The notes beneath the pieces are model-generated. The model had not been told where the DNA came from and made no database searches. It worked only from the letters and a program-made list of their open reading frames with translations. Positions 43,763 to 52,597 of a DNA stretch of 64,000 bases are shown here, piece after piece. Position 1 is the first letter of the stretch, and each line of letters opens with the position of its first letter. The translations under genes were made by a program, and so were the position numbers. Source of the stretch: Psychrobacillus sp032154225 (GTDB lineage Bacteria > Bacillota > Bacilli > Bacillales_A > Planococcaceae); contig NZ_JALDYF010000010.1 of NCBI RefSeq assembly GCF_032154225.1, positions 1 to 64,000 on the forward strand. The letters run 5' to 3'.

Positions 43763-44763
43763 GCTATGTTGTGATTGAAGGTCTTCATAAAAAATACGGT
43801 ACTTCTACGGTGTTATCTAATATTGATATGACGATTGAAAAAGGGGAGTTTGTCACATTGCTTGGTCCAAGTGGATGTGGGAAAAGTACGATTTTACGAA
43901 TTATTGCTGGGCTAACAGATGCAACTGCTGGAGTAGTGAAAATTGAAGGAAAAGATATGACCCGCATTCAGCCGAAAAACCGGGAAGTAGGGATGGTGTT
44001 TCAATCCTATGCTTTGTTTCCAAATATGACTGTGAAAGAAAATGTTTCTTTTGGTTTGAAGATGAAAAAAATGGAGCAAAAAGAAATAGAAAAACAAGTG
44101 CAAGAAATATTGGATATTGTACATTTAACTGAAAAAGCGGATGCGTATCCTCATGAGCTATCAGGCGGACAGCAGCAACGCGTTGCACTTGCTCGTGCGC
44201 TTATTGTGCGTCCGAAAGTATTGTTATTAGACGAGCCTTTAAGTGCACTCGATGCACAAATTCGTAAAAAATTACAATCGGATTTACGTTCTATTCAAAT
44301 GGAGCTGGGGATGACGATGGTTTTAGTAACACATGACCAAGAGGAAGCGATGGCTGTTTCGGATAAGATTTTAGTTATGAATAAAGGAGAAATAGCGCAA
44401 ATAGGAACTCCAACTGAAATTTATACGAAGCCTAAAACCGAGTTTATCGCTAACTTTATCGGACATTATAATGTGTTTTCACGTCAGGAGCTGGAGAAAA
44501 TGATTGGCAAGACATTGCCAGGTAAAGGTGCCAAATTTGCGATTAGACCCGAAGCAATTCATGTGAAAATGGAAGCAGATGATTTTTATATGATTGGTAT
44601 TGCAAAGGAATCTGTAATGAGTGGAAATGTTATCCGAACTGTATTTCAAGCAGGAGACAGAACTTATTCAGTTGAACAGCTTCATCAACGTGCGCAGCAT
44701 TTTGAAGTTGGAAAAGCTTATGAATGCTATGTTGCACCAAAAGATGTGATTGAGTTAACATGA
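43759..44763 (+). CDS. ABC transporter ATP-binding protein (PotA/FbpC-type)
   Basis: 334 residues. Walker A GPSGCGKST, Q-loop GMVFQSYALFPNMTV, signature ELSGGQQQRVALARAL, Walker B VLLLDEPLSALD and H-loop LVTHDQEEAM. The C-terminal TOBE-like domain (about 240-334) includes FAIRPEAIHVK. It powers the family 1 importer of this operon. The stop overlaps the DeoR start (ATGA). Confidence 0.93.
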   Translation: MSYVVIEGLHKKYGTSTVLSNIDMTIEKGEFVTLLGPSGCGKSTILRIIAGLTDATAGVVKIEGKDMTRIQPKNREVGMVFQSYALFPNMTVKENVSFGLKMKKMEQKEIEKQVQEILDIVHLTEKADAYPHELSGGQQQRVALARALIVRPKVLLLDEPLSALDAQIRKKLQSDLRSIQMELGMTMVLVTHDQEEAMAVSDKILVMNKGEIAQIGTPTEIYTKPKTEFIANFIGHYNVFSRQELEKMIGKTLPGKGAKFAIRPEAIHVKMEADDFYMIGIAKESVMSGNVIRTVFQAGDRTYSVEQLHQRAQHFEVGKAYECYVAPKDVIELT

Positions 44764-45542
44764 CTTTTTCGAAAGTAGAAAGACATGCGTATGTTTTGGA
44801 TAAATTACAACACAACAAGAAGGTAATTGTTGCTGAAATTGCAGATGAGCTTCAAGTTGCACCTGAAACGATTCGTAGAGATTTTGCTGAATTAGAAGTA
44901 CTGCATTTATTAACAAGGGTGCATGGCGGTGCTGTGAAGTTTTTGAATTTGCGTAAAGAGCCGGAGTTTTTGCGAAAGCTGGACATGCAAAAAGAAGCGA
45001 AACGTCAAATTGCAAAGATGGCAGCCCAAAGAATTTCGGATGGAGATATTATTGCAGTGGATGTTGGAACAACAACCGTTCATATTGCAGATTTTGTGGA
45101 GGAAGTGAGTAATGTAACCGTTGTAACAAACTCCATTGCGGCAGCTGAACGATTTAACTTGGCGATGGAAGAGCAACGAATGACAGGGAAAGTTATTTTA
45201 CTCGGTGGTTTAACAAATCCAACGCAATCGTCTGTTGCAGGTGCGATGACATTAGAATGGCTGGACAAAATGAGTATAGACAAAGTTTTCTTATCTTGTG
45301 GTGGCATGGATGGCGGTATTGCATATGACTATGATTTAGATGAGTCGCTCGTTTCTTCTAAAATGGTGGAAAAAAGTGAGTTTCGAATATTGTTAGCAGA
45401 TGCTAGTAAAATAAAACAAAAATCATTTTATACAATATGTAAAATATCTGAATTAACAGAAGTGATTTGTAATGAAAGCTGTCCTGCGGATTGGGAAGTG
45501 TTTCGAAATATATGGGTGTGTACGAACGGAGGACAAAGATAA
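44760..45542 (+). CDS. DeoR family transcriptional regulator
   Basis: 260 residues. N-terminal HTH (RHAYVLDKLQHNKKVIVAEIADELQVAPETIRRDFAELE) followed by the DeoR sensor domain (DGDIIAVDVGTTTVHIADFV, VVTNSIAAAE, VILLGGLTNPTQSSVAGAMT, LADASKIKQKSFYTI). This family usually senses phosphorylated sugars or other phosphoesters. It is overlapped by both neighbours, so regulator, transporter and phosphatases are made from one message and probably autoregulated. Confidence 0.92.
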   Translation: MTFSKVERHAYVLDKLQHNKKVIVAEIADELQVAPETIRRDFAELEVLHLLTRVHGGAVKFLNLRKEPEFLRKLDMQKEAKRQIAKMAAQRISDGDIIAVDVGTTTVHIADFVEEVSNVTVVTNSIAAAERFNLAMEEQRMTGKVILLGGLTNPTQSSVAGAMTLEWLDKMSIDKVFLSCGGMDGGIAYDYDLDESLVSSKMVEKSEFRILLADASKIKQKSFYTICKISELTEVICNESCPADWEVFRNIWVCTNGGQR

Positions 45543-46546
45543 TGAAAATAGATTATCATGTGCATTTAGAAGAAGGACCATACTCATTTGGTTGGTTAGA
45601 TCGAACTGCGAAGGCTATTAATTCTTTTAGGCAAAGTGAGGACCTTGATAAAAATTCGAAGGAATATATGAAATGGCAAGTTGATGCATTGAAAAATAGA
45701 TTGGACAAAGGTTGTTTTAGTCAAGAATGGCTTGATCTTTATTTGCAAAAAGCAAAGCAGCTAGGGTTAAAAGAGGTAGGTATTGTCGATCATTTATATC
45801 GTTTTAAAGAGACGAAGAATTATTTTGAGAAGAATATGTTGTTAGATGAGAATGATCCAATTGGAAAGTTACAGTCGGATTGGCTTGGGAAAGTGATGAC
45901 TGAAAATATGAACGATTTTACAAATTTCATTGTACAGGAGAAGAAACGCTGGAGTGAGCAAGGCGTTGAGTTGAAGCTTGGGATAGAAGCTGACTATTTT
46001 GTAGGCTGTGAACGGGAACTTGCGGAATTGCTTCAAAATCAGCCTTGGGATTATGTCATAGGGTCCATTCATTTTGTAGATGGCTGGGGGTTTGATAATC
46101 CCCAAACAGCAAATAAATTTGAAGAGGTAGACTTAAAAGTGCTTTACGAACGTTTTTTTGAAACAGTTGAACAAGCAATTCGTTCAGGTATGTTTGACTT
46201 TGTTGCTCATTTAGATAACTTAAAAGTATTTGGCTATAAAGTAGAGGATGAGGCGTTTAATCAAATGTGGTATGAACGAATTGCAAGTGCACTTGTAGAA
46301 ACGAATACTGCAACAGAAGTGAATGCTGGGTTATTTTATAGATATCCTGTAAAAGAAATGTGCCCTGGGCCAGCATTTTTGAAAACATTAGTTGCCAAAG
46401 GAGTAGAATTTACGGTTTCCTCCGACTCACATTTCCCGGATGACTTAGGAAAATATACTTTAGTAAATACAGAAAGTTTAAAGTCTTTGGGTGTTGAGAG
46501 ACTTATCGGGTTTGATAAAAGAGAAAGAACATACCATTCAATATAA
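45542..46546 (+). CDS. PHP domain phosphoesterase
   Basis: 334 residues. The PHP metal site is visible: HxH in KIDYHVHLEEG, GIVDHLYRF, GIEADYFVG, VIGSIHFVDGW, FDFVAHLDN and TVSSDSHFPDDLG. Relatives are histidinol-phosphatase-like or general trinuclear-zinc phosphoesterases. ATG 45542 shares a base with the DeoR stop (TAATG). There are no histidine genes nearby, so a second dephosphorylation step in the operon is more likely than histidine synthesis. Confidence 0.88.
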   Translation: MKIDYHVHLEEGPYSFGWLDRTAKAINSFRQSEDLDKNSKEYMKWQVDALKNRLDKGCFSQEWLDLYLQKAKQLGLKEVGIVDHLYRFKETKNYFEKNMLLDENDPIGKLQSDWLGKVMTENMNDFTNFIVQEKKRWSEQGVELKLGIEADYFVGCERELAELLQNQPWDYVIGSIHFVDGWGFDNPQTANKFEEVDLKVLYERFFETVEQAIRSGMFDFVAHLDNLKVFGYKVEDEAFNQMWYERIASALVETNTATEVNAGLFYRYPVKEMCPGPAFLKTLVAKGVEFTVSSDSHFPDDLGKYTLVNTESLKSLGVERLIGFDKRERTYHSI

Positions 46547-46551
46547 GAAGG

Positions 46552-46588
46552 GACCGTTTCAATGTGAAAACATGAAGCGGTCTTTTTC
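46552..46588 (+). terminator. terminator of the phosphoester importer operon
   Basis: GACCGTTTCA / TGAAGCGGTC stem with TTTTT, five bases after the PHP gene. Confidence 0.9.
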
Positions 46589-46802
46589 TTTGAAAGATAT
46601 GTGGGGATATATTTATATAATTGGTATGTTATGAACGGAGTAATCACAGACTTTTGTGGCGTTTTGTTATACAAGGATTGTGTTCGCCATAACGGAAATC
46701 AAAGGTTATTCTAATTGAAGAAAAATGGATTTTAGATCTACCTATCCGTATTATTAATTGATTTTGAGGTAATAATGTTACGGAAAGATAATAAGGGAGT
46801 GG

Positions 46803-47219
46803 ATGAGTGTGATTGAATTACAAACTGATCTTGAAGGAAAAAATACTTACTTTGGATATGTAAGAGATGGCATTAAAAGCTTGGGCTATTGTTTGGGAGG
46901 GGGATGGGAATATCATAAGGGGAGTTTTGACTCCATTTTATGGAGAGAAGGCGGTGAAACAATTTATTTGAGAATACCTTTTCTTGTAGTAGAGGGCGAA
47001 CTCGATGAAAGCGGAGCGTACATAAAATTTCAAAGGCCTTTTGTTATTAAGCATGTCGTAAATATAGGCTTGGATAGCGATGGAAATTCTTTACTCAGTG
47101 CAAGTGGGTTTAATCAATTCCAAGAGCCACTTGATACGGATGGACAAATATCAAATAAAAACAAATGGGAGCATGTTGGAAAAGAAGCTGTAGAACAACT
47201 TCTACGATTTGTTATGTAA
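46803..47219 (+). CDS. YugN-like family protein
   Basis: 138 residues. The family pattern LEGKNTYFGYVRDGIKSLGYCLGGGWEYHKGSFDSILWREGGETIYLRIPF is recognisable, and the rest is conserved only in Bacillales. The function is unknown. GTG 46809 is better spaced from GGGAG than ATG 46803 and may be the true start. Monocistronic, with its own terminator. Confidence 0.82.
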   Translation: MSVIELQTDLEGKNTYFGYVRDGIKSLGYCLGGGWEYHKGSFDSILWREGGETIYLRIPFLVVEGELDESGAYIKFQRPFVIKHVVNIGLDSDGNSLLSASGFNQFQEPLDTDGQISNKNKWEHVGKEAVEQLLRFVM

Positions 47220-47221
47220 AT

Positions 47222-47290
47222 ATACTATTTCTCTAATTCACTTAAAAACACTATGTTTAATTGTGAATTAAGGGAGATAGTATTTTTTTT
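47222..47290 (+). terminator. terminator of the YugN-like gene
   Basis: A long, slightly bulged stem (ATACTATTTCTC...TTCAC / GTGAA...GGGAGATAGTAT) followed by eight T. Confidence 0.88.
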
Positions 47291-47520
47291 GAATACAAAA
47301 TTATATAAATGTTTAGAATGGATTCCATTCCAAGCTGAAATTAACGGTATTTCTTAATTTTCACGTTTAACATATAGCTCAATTTTAAGCTTAGAGCAAG
47401 TCGGAAACCACTTGAACATTTCCCCTCTTTATCCACCTCTAATACGCAACACTTACATTCCGCTACGTATTTCTTTATAATAGAAAGCAAATAGAACAGT
47501 ACTTGAAAGGAAAGCGACCG
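47291..47520. other. intergenic leader before tsaE
   Basis: About 230 bases without a convincing gene. It probably contains the promoter of the tsaE-tsaD operon (a TTTATAATAG -10-like stretch lies at about 47470-47480). Short minus-strand open frames here are AT-rich and lack ribosome sites. Confidence 0.4.
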
Positions 47521-47973
47521 ATGATATATGAACGGATGATTAATTCGGAGCAAGAAACTGAACAGCTTGCTGGAAAACTGGCGACATTGTTAGCGCCTGC
47601 AGATGTGCTCACATTAGAAGGAGACTTAGGGGCAGGGAAGACAACATTTACGAAAAGTGTGGCGAAGGGGCTTGGAATTACACGCAATGTGAATAGCCCA
47701 ACGTTTACGATATTGAAGCAATATGAAGGAAGACTATTTTTGAATCATCTAGATGTGTATCGTTTAGCAAATAGCGATGAAGATTTAGGATGGGACGAGC
47801 TATTTTACGGAGAAGCAGTGAGTATTATTGAATGGGCTCACCTAATAAAAGAAGATTTACCGTCAGAACGTTTGGCGATTCAGATACATCGAGTAGAAGA
47901 TGACAAACGAAATTTTACGTTTGAACCTTTTGGAAAACGATATGAACAATTATGCGAGGAGCTTTTTGGATGA
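47521..47973 (+). CDS. tsaE: tRNA threonylcarbamoyladenosine biosynthesis ATPase TsaE
   Basis: 150 residues. P-loop LEGDLGAGKTTFTKSVAKGLG, then NVNSPTFTILKQYEG and FLNHLDVYRL, ending with IIEWAHLIKEDLP. ATPase needed for the t6A37 modification of ANN-decoding tRNAs with TsaB, TsaC and TsaD. First gene of tsaE-tsaB-rimI-tsaD. The stop overlaps the tsaB start. Confidence 0.95.
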   Translation: MIYERMINSEQETEQLAGKLATLLAPADVLTLEGDLGAGKTTFTKSVAKGLGITRNVNSPTFTILKQYEGRLFLNHLDVYRLANSDEDLGWDELFYGEAVSIIEWAHLIKEDLPSERLAIQIHRVEDDKRNFTFEPFGKRYEQLCEELFG

Positions 47974-48656
47974 TTTGGTTAGGGATAGATACATCACATA
48001 CACCGCTAGCGGTAGCTGTCATGAAAGATGAACAAGTACTTGCAGAGTACAAGTCAGGTATGAAAATTACACATTCAATTGGTACGATGCCAGCGATTGA
48101 AGAATTGCTAAAAAAAGCAGGTGTTCAAGCGAATGAAATCGACGCAATTGCTGTTGCAAAAGGACCTGGTTCATACACAGGAGTTCGTATTGGAGTAACA
48201 ATCGGAAAAACATTAGCTTGGACGCTTAATATTCCGATCATGTCCGTTTCTAGTTTAGAAGTTTTAGCTGGGAATGCGCCGTTTTTCAATGGAGTCGTTT
48301 GTTCCATCATGGACGCGAGACGTGGCAATGTGTTTGCTGGTATTTATATGAACGGAGAAACAGTGAAGGAATCGCATATGTCTCTTGAAGATCTTTTGGA
48401 AACGCTCGATGAAATGGGGCAACCGGTTTTATTCGTCGGAATGGACGTAAGCATCCATTGGGAGCAAATAAAAGAAGTACTTGGAGATAAGGTGCAATAT
48501 GCAACCGCAGCATTATCTTTGCCAAGTGCAGCTGTATTAATCGAACTTGCGAAAAAACAAGAGGCAACGGAAGTCCATGCGACTGTGCCAGAGTATTTAC
48601 GAGTGACAGAGGCCGAAGCAAACTGGATGAAAGAGCAGAAGAAAAATGGAAAATAA
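47970..48656 (+). CDS. tsaB: tRNA threonylcarbamoyladenosine biosynthesis protein TsaB
   Basis: 228 residues. Actin-like ATPase fold with WLGIDTSHTPLAVAV, VAKGPGSYTGVRIGVTIGKTLAW and VCSIMDARRGNVFAGIY. Dimerises with TsaD in t6A synthesis. ATG 47970 overlaps the tsaE stop, and its end overlaps rimI by 11 bases. Confidence 0.94.
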   Translation: MIWLGIDTSHTPLAVAVMKDEQVLAEYKSGMKITHSIGTMPAIEELLKKAGVQANEIDAIAVAKGPGSYTGVRIGVTIGKTLAWTLNIPIMSVSSLEVLAGNAPFFNGVVCSIMDARRGNVFAGIYMNGETVKESHMSLEDLLETLDEMGQPVLFVGMDVSIHWEQIKEVLGDKVQYATAALSLPSAAVLIELAKKQEATEVHATVPEYLRVTEAEANWMKEQKKNGK

Positions 48657-49107
48657 TCAACTAATCACCTATCGAAAAATGACATTAGAAGATATTGATC
48701 AAATTTTGCTTATAGAAGAAGAGGCTTTTACGGTTCCTTGGACGCGAGAAGCATTTGAGCATGAAATGACGACAAACCTATATTCCTACTATGTTATTGC
48801 AGAGACGGAGCAGAATGAAATTATTGGCTACTGCGGAATGTGGCTTGTAATGGATGAAAGCCATATTACGAATGTGGCAGTTGCGGAACGTATGCGAGGG
48901 CAGAAAATTGGGGAAGGATTAATGAGAGAAGCTATTCGAATTGTCCTTGAACAGAAAGTTGTACTGATGACATTAGAAGTACGTGTAACGAACGAAGTAG
49001 CCAAAAACTTATATTATAAACTAGGTTTCCAAGATGGCGGGATTAGGAAAAATTATTATGTAGATACCGGAGAGGATGCACTAGTGATGTGGGTGGAGTT
49101 CAAATGA
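48646..49107 (+). CDS. rimI: ribosomal protein S18-alanine N-acetyltransferase
   Basis: 153 residues, GNAT fold. Acetyl-CoA-binding loop in VAERMRGQKIGEGLMREAI, and NEVAKNLYYKLGFQDGGIRKNYYVDTGEDALVMW is characteristic of RimI. Overlaps tsaB and tsaD (ATGA). Co-occurrence with the tsa genes is conserved in Bacillales. Confidence 0.93.
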   Translation: MENNQLITYRKMTLEDIDQILLIEEEAFTVPWTREAFEHEMTTNLYSYYVIAETEQNEIIGYCGMWLVMDESHITNVAVAERMRGQKIGEGLMREAIRIVLEQKVVLMTLEVRVTNEVAKNLYYKLGFQDGGIRKNYYVDTGEDALVMWVEFK

Positions 49108-50123
49108 TAAAAGATCAATATATATTAGGAATTGAAACGAGCTGTGATGAAACAGCAGCTTCGATTGTAAAAAATGGCCGAGAAATTATATCTAGCGTAG
49201 TCGCTTCTCAAATCGAAAGTCATAAACGTTTTGGAGGAGTTGTGCCAGAAATTGCTTCTAGACATCATGTAGAACAAATTACGATTGTGTTGGAAGAAGC
49301 ATTAAAACAAGCGAATATGACACCGAATGAATTGGATGCTGTAGCAGTTACAGAAGGACCTGGACTTGTAGGAGCACTTTTAATAGGGATAAATGCAGCG
49401 AAAGCTTTTGCCTTTGCGAATGGACTTCCGTTAGTCGGAGTACATCATATTGCAGGTCATATTTATGCAAACGCACTTGTACAGCCGATGGAATTCCCAC
49501 TCTTAGCGTTAGTAGTATCTGGCGGACATACCGAGCTAGTGTTAATGAAAGAAGAAGGTCAGTTTGAACTAATTGGAGAAACGCGAGACGATGCTGCTGG
49601 TGAAGCTTACGACAAAGTAGCACGAGTGCTAAATCTTCCTTATCCAGGCGGACCACATATTGACAAGCTAGCAAATGAAAGCGATGGAGCAGTGCCATTT
49701 CCACGATCGTGGTTGGAAGAAGGATCGTATGATTTCAGTTTTAGCGGCTTGAAATCTGCCGTTATCAATTATCAGCATAATGCAGTGCAGCGTGGGGAAG
49801 AAATTAATCCAAACCATTTAGCAGCTGGATTCCAACAAAGTGTTATTGAAGTATTAACAAAAAAAACACTTCGTGCCGCAAGAGAGTTTAACGTGAAACA
49901 GGTAATAGCGGCAGGTGGAGTTGCTGCAAATAAAGGACTCCGTCAGGCGCTTGAAGAAACATTTACAAAAGAAAACATTCCTTTTTATGTGCCACCAATT
50001 GCACTATGTACAGATAATGCAGCGATGATTGCGGCAGCAGGAAGTTCTAAGTTTACGGCTGGAAAAACGGGTGATTTATCGATGAACGGTTTACCAGGAT
50101 TAGAGCTTAAAAGCTGGAACTAA
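49104..50123 (+). CDS. tsaD: tRNA threonylcarbamoyltransferase TsaD
   Basis: 339 residues. LGIETSCDETAASIV at the start, metal-binding histidines in HHVEQI and HHIAGHIYA, SGGHTELVLM, and PYPGGPHIDKLA. Transfers the threonylcarbamoyl group to A37. Former name gcp. ATG 49104 overlaps the rimI stop. A terminator and a DnaA-box array follow. Confidence 0.96.
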   Translation: MIKDQYILGIETSCDETAASIVKNGREIISSVVASQIESHKRFGGVVPEIASRHHVEQITIVLEEALKQANMTPNELDAVAVTEGPGLVGALLIGINAAKAFAFANGLPLVGVHHIAGHIYANALVQPMEFPLLALVVSGGHTELVLMKEEGQFELIGETRDDAAGEAYDKVARVLNLPYPGGPHIDKLANESDGAVPFPRSWLEEGSYDFSFSGLKSAVINYQHNAVQRGEEINPNHLAAGFQQSVIEVLTKKTLRAAREFNVKQVIAAGGVAANKGLRQALEETFTKENIPFYVPPIALCTDNAAMIAAAGSSKFTAGKTGDLSMNGLPGLELKSWN

Positions 50124-50138
50124 ATAAGCAATAAAATG

Positions 50139-50176
50139 AAATCCTCTTTTCTTCGACAAGAAAAGAGGATTTTTTT
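50139..50176 (+). terminator. terminator of the tsa operon
   Basis: Perfect 15-bp stem AAATCCTCTTTTCTT / AAGAAAAGAGGATTT with CGAC loop and seven T. Confidence 0.93.
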
Positions 50177-50228
50177 AACAGGAATAATGAGAGTTGTCAA
50201 TAGGGAACGTTCGTACTTATGCACAATT

Positions 50229-50387
50229 TGTGGATAAGTTGTGTATAACATTAACTATATCAATATATTGTGTCTATTTAACAAACAATTATGTGGAAAA
50301 AAAACTTTGAAAACTGTGGATGATGTGGATAAGTCTGTTGATATGTTGGTATCACTTGTTTTTTTATGTGAATAAATTTGTGGAAAA
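50229..50387 (+). promoter_or_regulatory. cluster of seven DnaA boxes (putative DnaA titration/control locus)
   Basis: Seven same-orientation copies of TGTGGATAA (complement of the DnaA box TTATCCACA) or one-mismatch variants: perfect at 50229-50237 and 50324-50332, and variants at 50240-50248 (TGTGTATAA), 50292-50300 (TGTGGAAAA), 50315-50323 (TGTGGATGA), 50367-50375 (TGTGAATAA) and 50379-50387 (TGTGGAAAA). They fill the space between tsaD and the ABC-F gene. In B. subtilis a DnaA-binding cluster lies next to gcp (tsaD), so position and content both agree. Confidence 0.8.
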
Positions 50388-50533
50388 ACATTTGGCTGAA
50401 AAAACTACTTGACCTACATATATGGAGGAGAATCGACAGGATAGTTGGATATATTTGCTTAATGTTGCGATTTGGACACTTGAACTTGCGATTCCGACAA
50501 ATGAACAAAAAAAGATACCCATCAAGGGCATCT

Positions 50534-52468
50534 TTAGTTTGTTTCAAGTTCTTCAATTTGCTCTTGTAGCTCAAGCCATTCATTCGATAAATTGTCTTGC
50601 TTCTCCTTTAGTTCATCCAATTCACTTTGTAGTTGTTGGACTGCTTCGTGGTCTTGGAAAATTTCCGGATGGCAAAGCTTTTCTTCAATAGCAGCAATTC
50701 CGTCATCAACTGTTGGAATTTGGTCTTCTAGTTCTTCTAATTGTCGTCTTAGTTGTCTTTCTTTCTTTTTCGCATCTTTGTCAATTAACGAAGTGCTAGC
50801 TTTAACGACAACGGTTTTTTCAACGACTGCATTTTCTAAAGCGATTTCTTCTAGTTCCAGCTTCTTCTCTAAGTAATAGTCATAGTCCCCAAGGAATAGT
50901 GCAGCATCTTCCGTAGATAATTCAATTACTTTCGTTGCAATTCTGTTAATAAAATAACGGTCATGCGATACGAAAAGAATTGTTCCTGGAAACTCAAGTA
51001 GCGCATTTTCGAGAACTTCCTTACTATCTAAGTCTAAATGGTTGGTAGGCTCATCTAGTATAAGTGTATTTGCTTTTAACAGCATTAGTTTAGCTAAAGC
51101 AAGTCTCGCTTTTTCGCCACCAGATAGGGTGGAAACTGTTTTTTGCACATCGTCTCCTGAAAATAAGAATCGTCCAAGTACTGTTCGCACATCTCGTTCA
51201 TTCATTAATGGCCATTCATCCCATAGTTCTTTTAAGACGGCTTTATTGCCAGAAAGGGCTGCTTGCTCTTGGTCGTAGTATCCGAATTGGACGTTTGTTC
51301 CGTATTGAATCGTCCCGTTTGCGCTCTCTAGCTGCTTCATAATAGTTTTAAGCAAAGTAGATTTGCCGACGCCATTCGGTCCGACAAGGGCAATACGGTC
51401 TTGTTTGTAGACAGAAAAAGATATGTTCGAAGAAATTGTTTTGTTTGGATAGCCGATAGCTACTTTTTCAAGTCGAAGTACGTCATTGCCACTAGGACGA
51501 TCAATCGTAAAACCAAAAGTGGCGGATTTTTCATCCCCATCTGGCGCATCCATCCAATCTGTTTTTTCGATAATTTTTCGTCTAGATTGTGCCATTTTCG
51601 TCGTAGAGGCACGGGCAAGATTACGACTAACAAAGTCTTCAAGTTTTGCTTTTTCTTCTTGCTGCTTATCAAATGTTTTTTTGTCTCGCTCATAGTTTTT
51701 AGCTTTTTGATCCAAGTAAGCGCTGTAGTTTCCGACAAATCGAATGACGTTATGACGAGACACTTCATAGACAAAGTTAACAACTTGATCTAAAAAGTAG
51801 CGGTCATGGGAAACGATGAGTACGGCACCATTATAGTTTTTTAAGTAGTTTTCTAAAAAGCTTAATGTTTCAATATCAAGATGGTTAGTAGGCTCATCTA
51901 GAATGAGTAAATCAGGCTTACTTAGCAGCATTTTCGCGAGAGCAAGTCTTGTTTTTTGCCCACCAGATAATGCTTGGACTGGCTTTTCGTAGTCTTCAGG
52001 GAAAAATTGCATACCGTGAAGGATAGAGCGTATGTCAGACTCAAATCTATAGCCGCCAGCTTCTTTAAATGAAATTTGCAATTCATCATATGTCGCAGTA
52101 ACTTTTGCATAAGCCTCTGGATCTTCATAGATGGAGGGATCAGCCATTTGTGTTTCTAAGGAACGAAGCTCTTTTTCAGAGTCGATTAAATGATTAAAAA
52201 TAGTCATCATTTCGTCCCAAATAGACAACTTGGATTCAAGACCGGCATGTTGTTCTAAATAGCCGAATCGAATATTTTTAGGGATAATAATGTCTCCAGA
52301 ATCATGAGACATTTCACCAGCTATTATTTTAAGTAAAGTAGATTTCCCAGCACCGTTTCGACCAACTAATGCAACGCGATCACGGTCTTGGACTTCTAAT
52401 TTTACATTTGTTAATATATCTTCTCCCGCAAAGGATTTTGTTACTTGATTCACTTGTAGAATAATCAC
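50534..52468 (-). CDS. ABC-F family ATPase (YdiF-like)
   Basis: About 644 residues, two ABC domains and no membrane segments. Walker A motifs are GRNGAGKST and GPNGVGKST, signatures LSGGQKTRLALAK and LSGGEKARLALAK, Walker B motifs LLILDEPTNHLD and TLILDEPTNHLD. The PtIM linker lies between the domains, with a long coiled-coil C-terminal tail from about residue 545. Ribosome-associated translation factor of the ABC-F class. GTG 52468 is preferred because GAGG abuts the upstream GTG at 52480. Confidence 0.93.
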   Translation of the reverse strand: MIILQVNQVTKSFAGEDILTNVKLEVQDRDRVALVGRNGAGKSTLLKIIAGEMSHDSGDIIIPKNIRFGYLEQHAGLESKLSIWDEMMTIFNHLIDSEKELRSLETQMADPSIYEDPEAYAKVTATYDELQISFKEAGGYRFESDIRSILHGMQFFPEDYEKPVQALSGGQKTRLALAKMLLSKPDLLILDEPTNHLDIETLSFLENYLKNYNGAVLIVSHDRYFLDQVVNFVYEVSRHNVIRFVGNYSAYLDQKAKNYERDKKTFDKQQEEKAKLEDFVSRNLARASTTKMAQSRRKIIEKTDWMDAPDGDEKSATFGFTIDRPSGNDVLRLEKVAIGYPNKTISSNISFSVYKQDRIALVGPNGVGKSTLLKTIMKQLESANGTIQYGTNVQFGYYDQEQAALSGNKAVLKELWDEWPLMNERDVRTVLGRFLFSGDDVQKTVSTLSGGEKARLALAKLMLLKANTLILDEPTNHLDLDSKEVLENALLEFPGTILFVSHDRYFINRIATKVIELSTEDAALFLGDYDYYLEKKLELEEIALENAVVEKTVVVKASTSLIDKDAKKKERQLRRQLEELEDQIPTVDDGIAAIEEKLCHPEIFQDHEAVQQLQSELDELKEKQDNLSNEWLELQEQIEELETN

Positions 52469-52597
52469 GATTATTGGCACCTCAATTCTCTCTTAAGTGT
52501 AATAGATAGGGCTTGGGGTTGCAACGCTATAGCTTTACAATAGGATAAATGTCTAGTAATATAAAATCGATTTCGTCGAATAAACTAGGAGGTTTTT

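Noticed and set aside
49348..49704. 118-codon minus-strand frame
   Set aside because: Antisense shadow inside tsaD. The Leu/His/Gln-rich composition is typical of shadows.
51401..51793. 130-codon plus-strand frame
   Set aside because: Antisense shadow inside the ABC-F gene, with no ribosome site.
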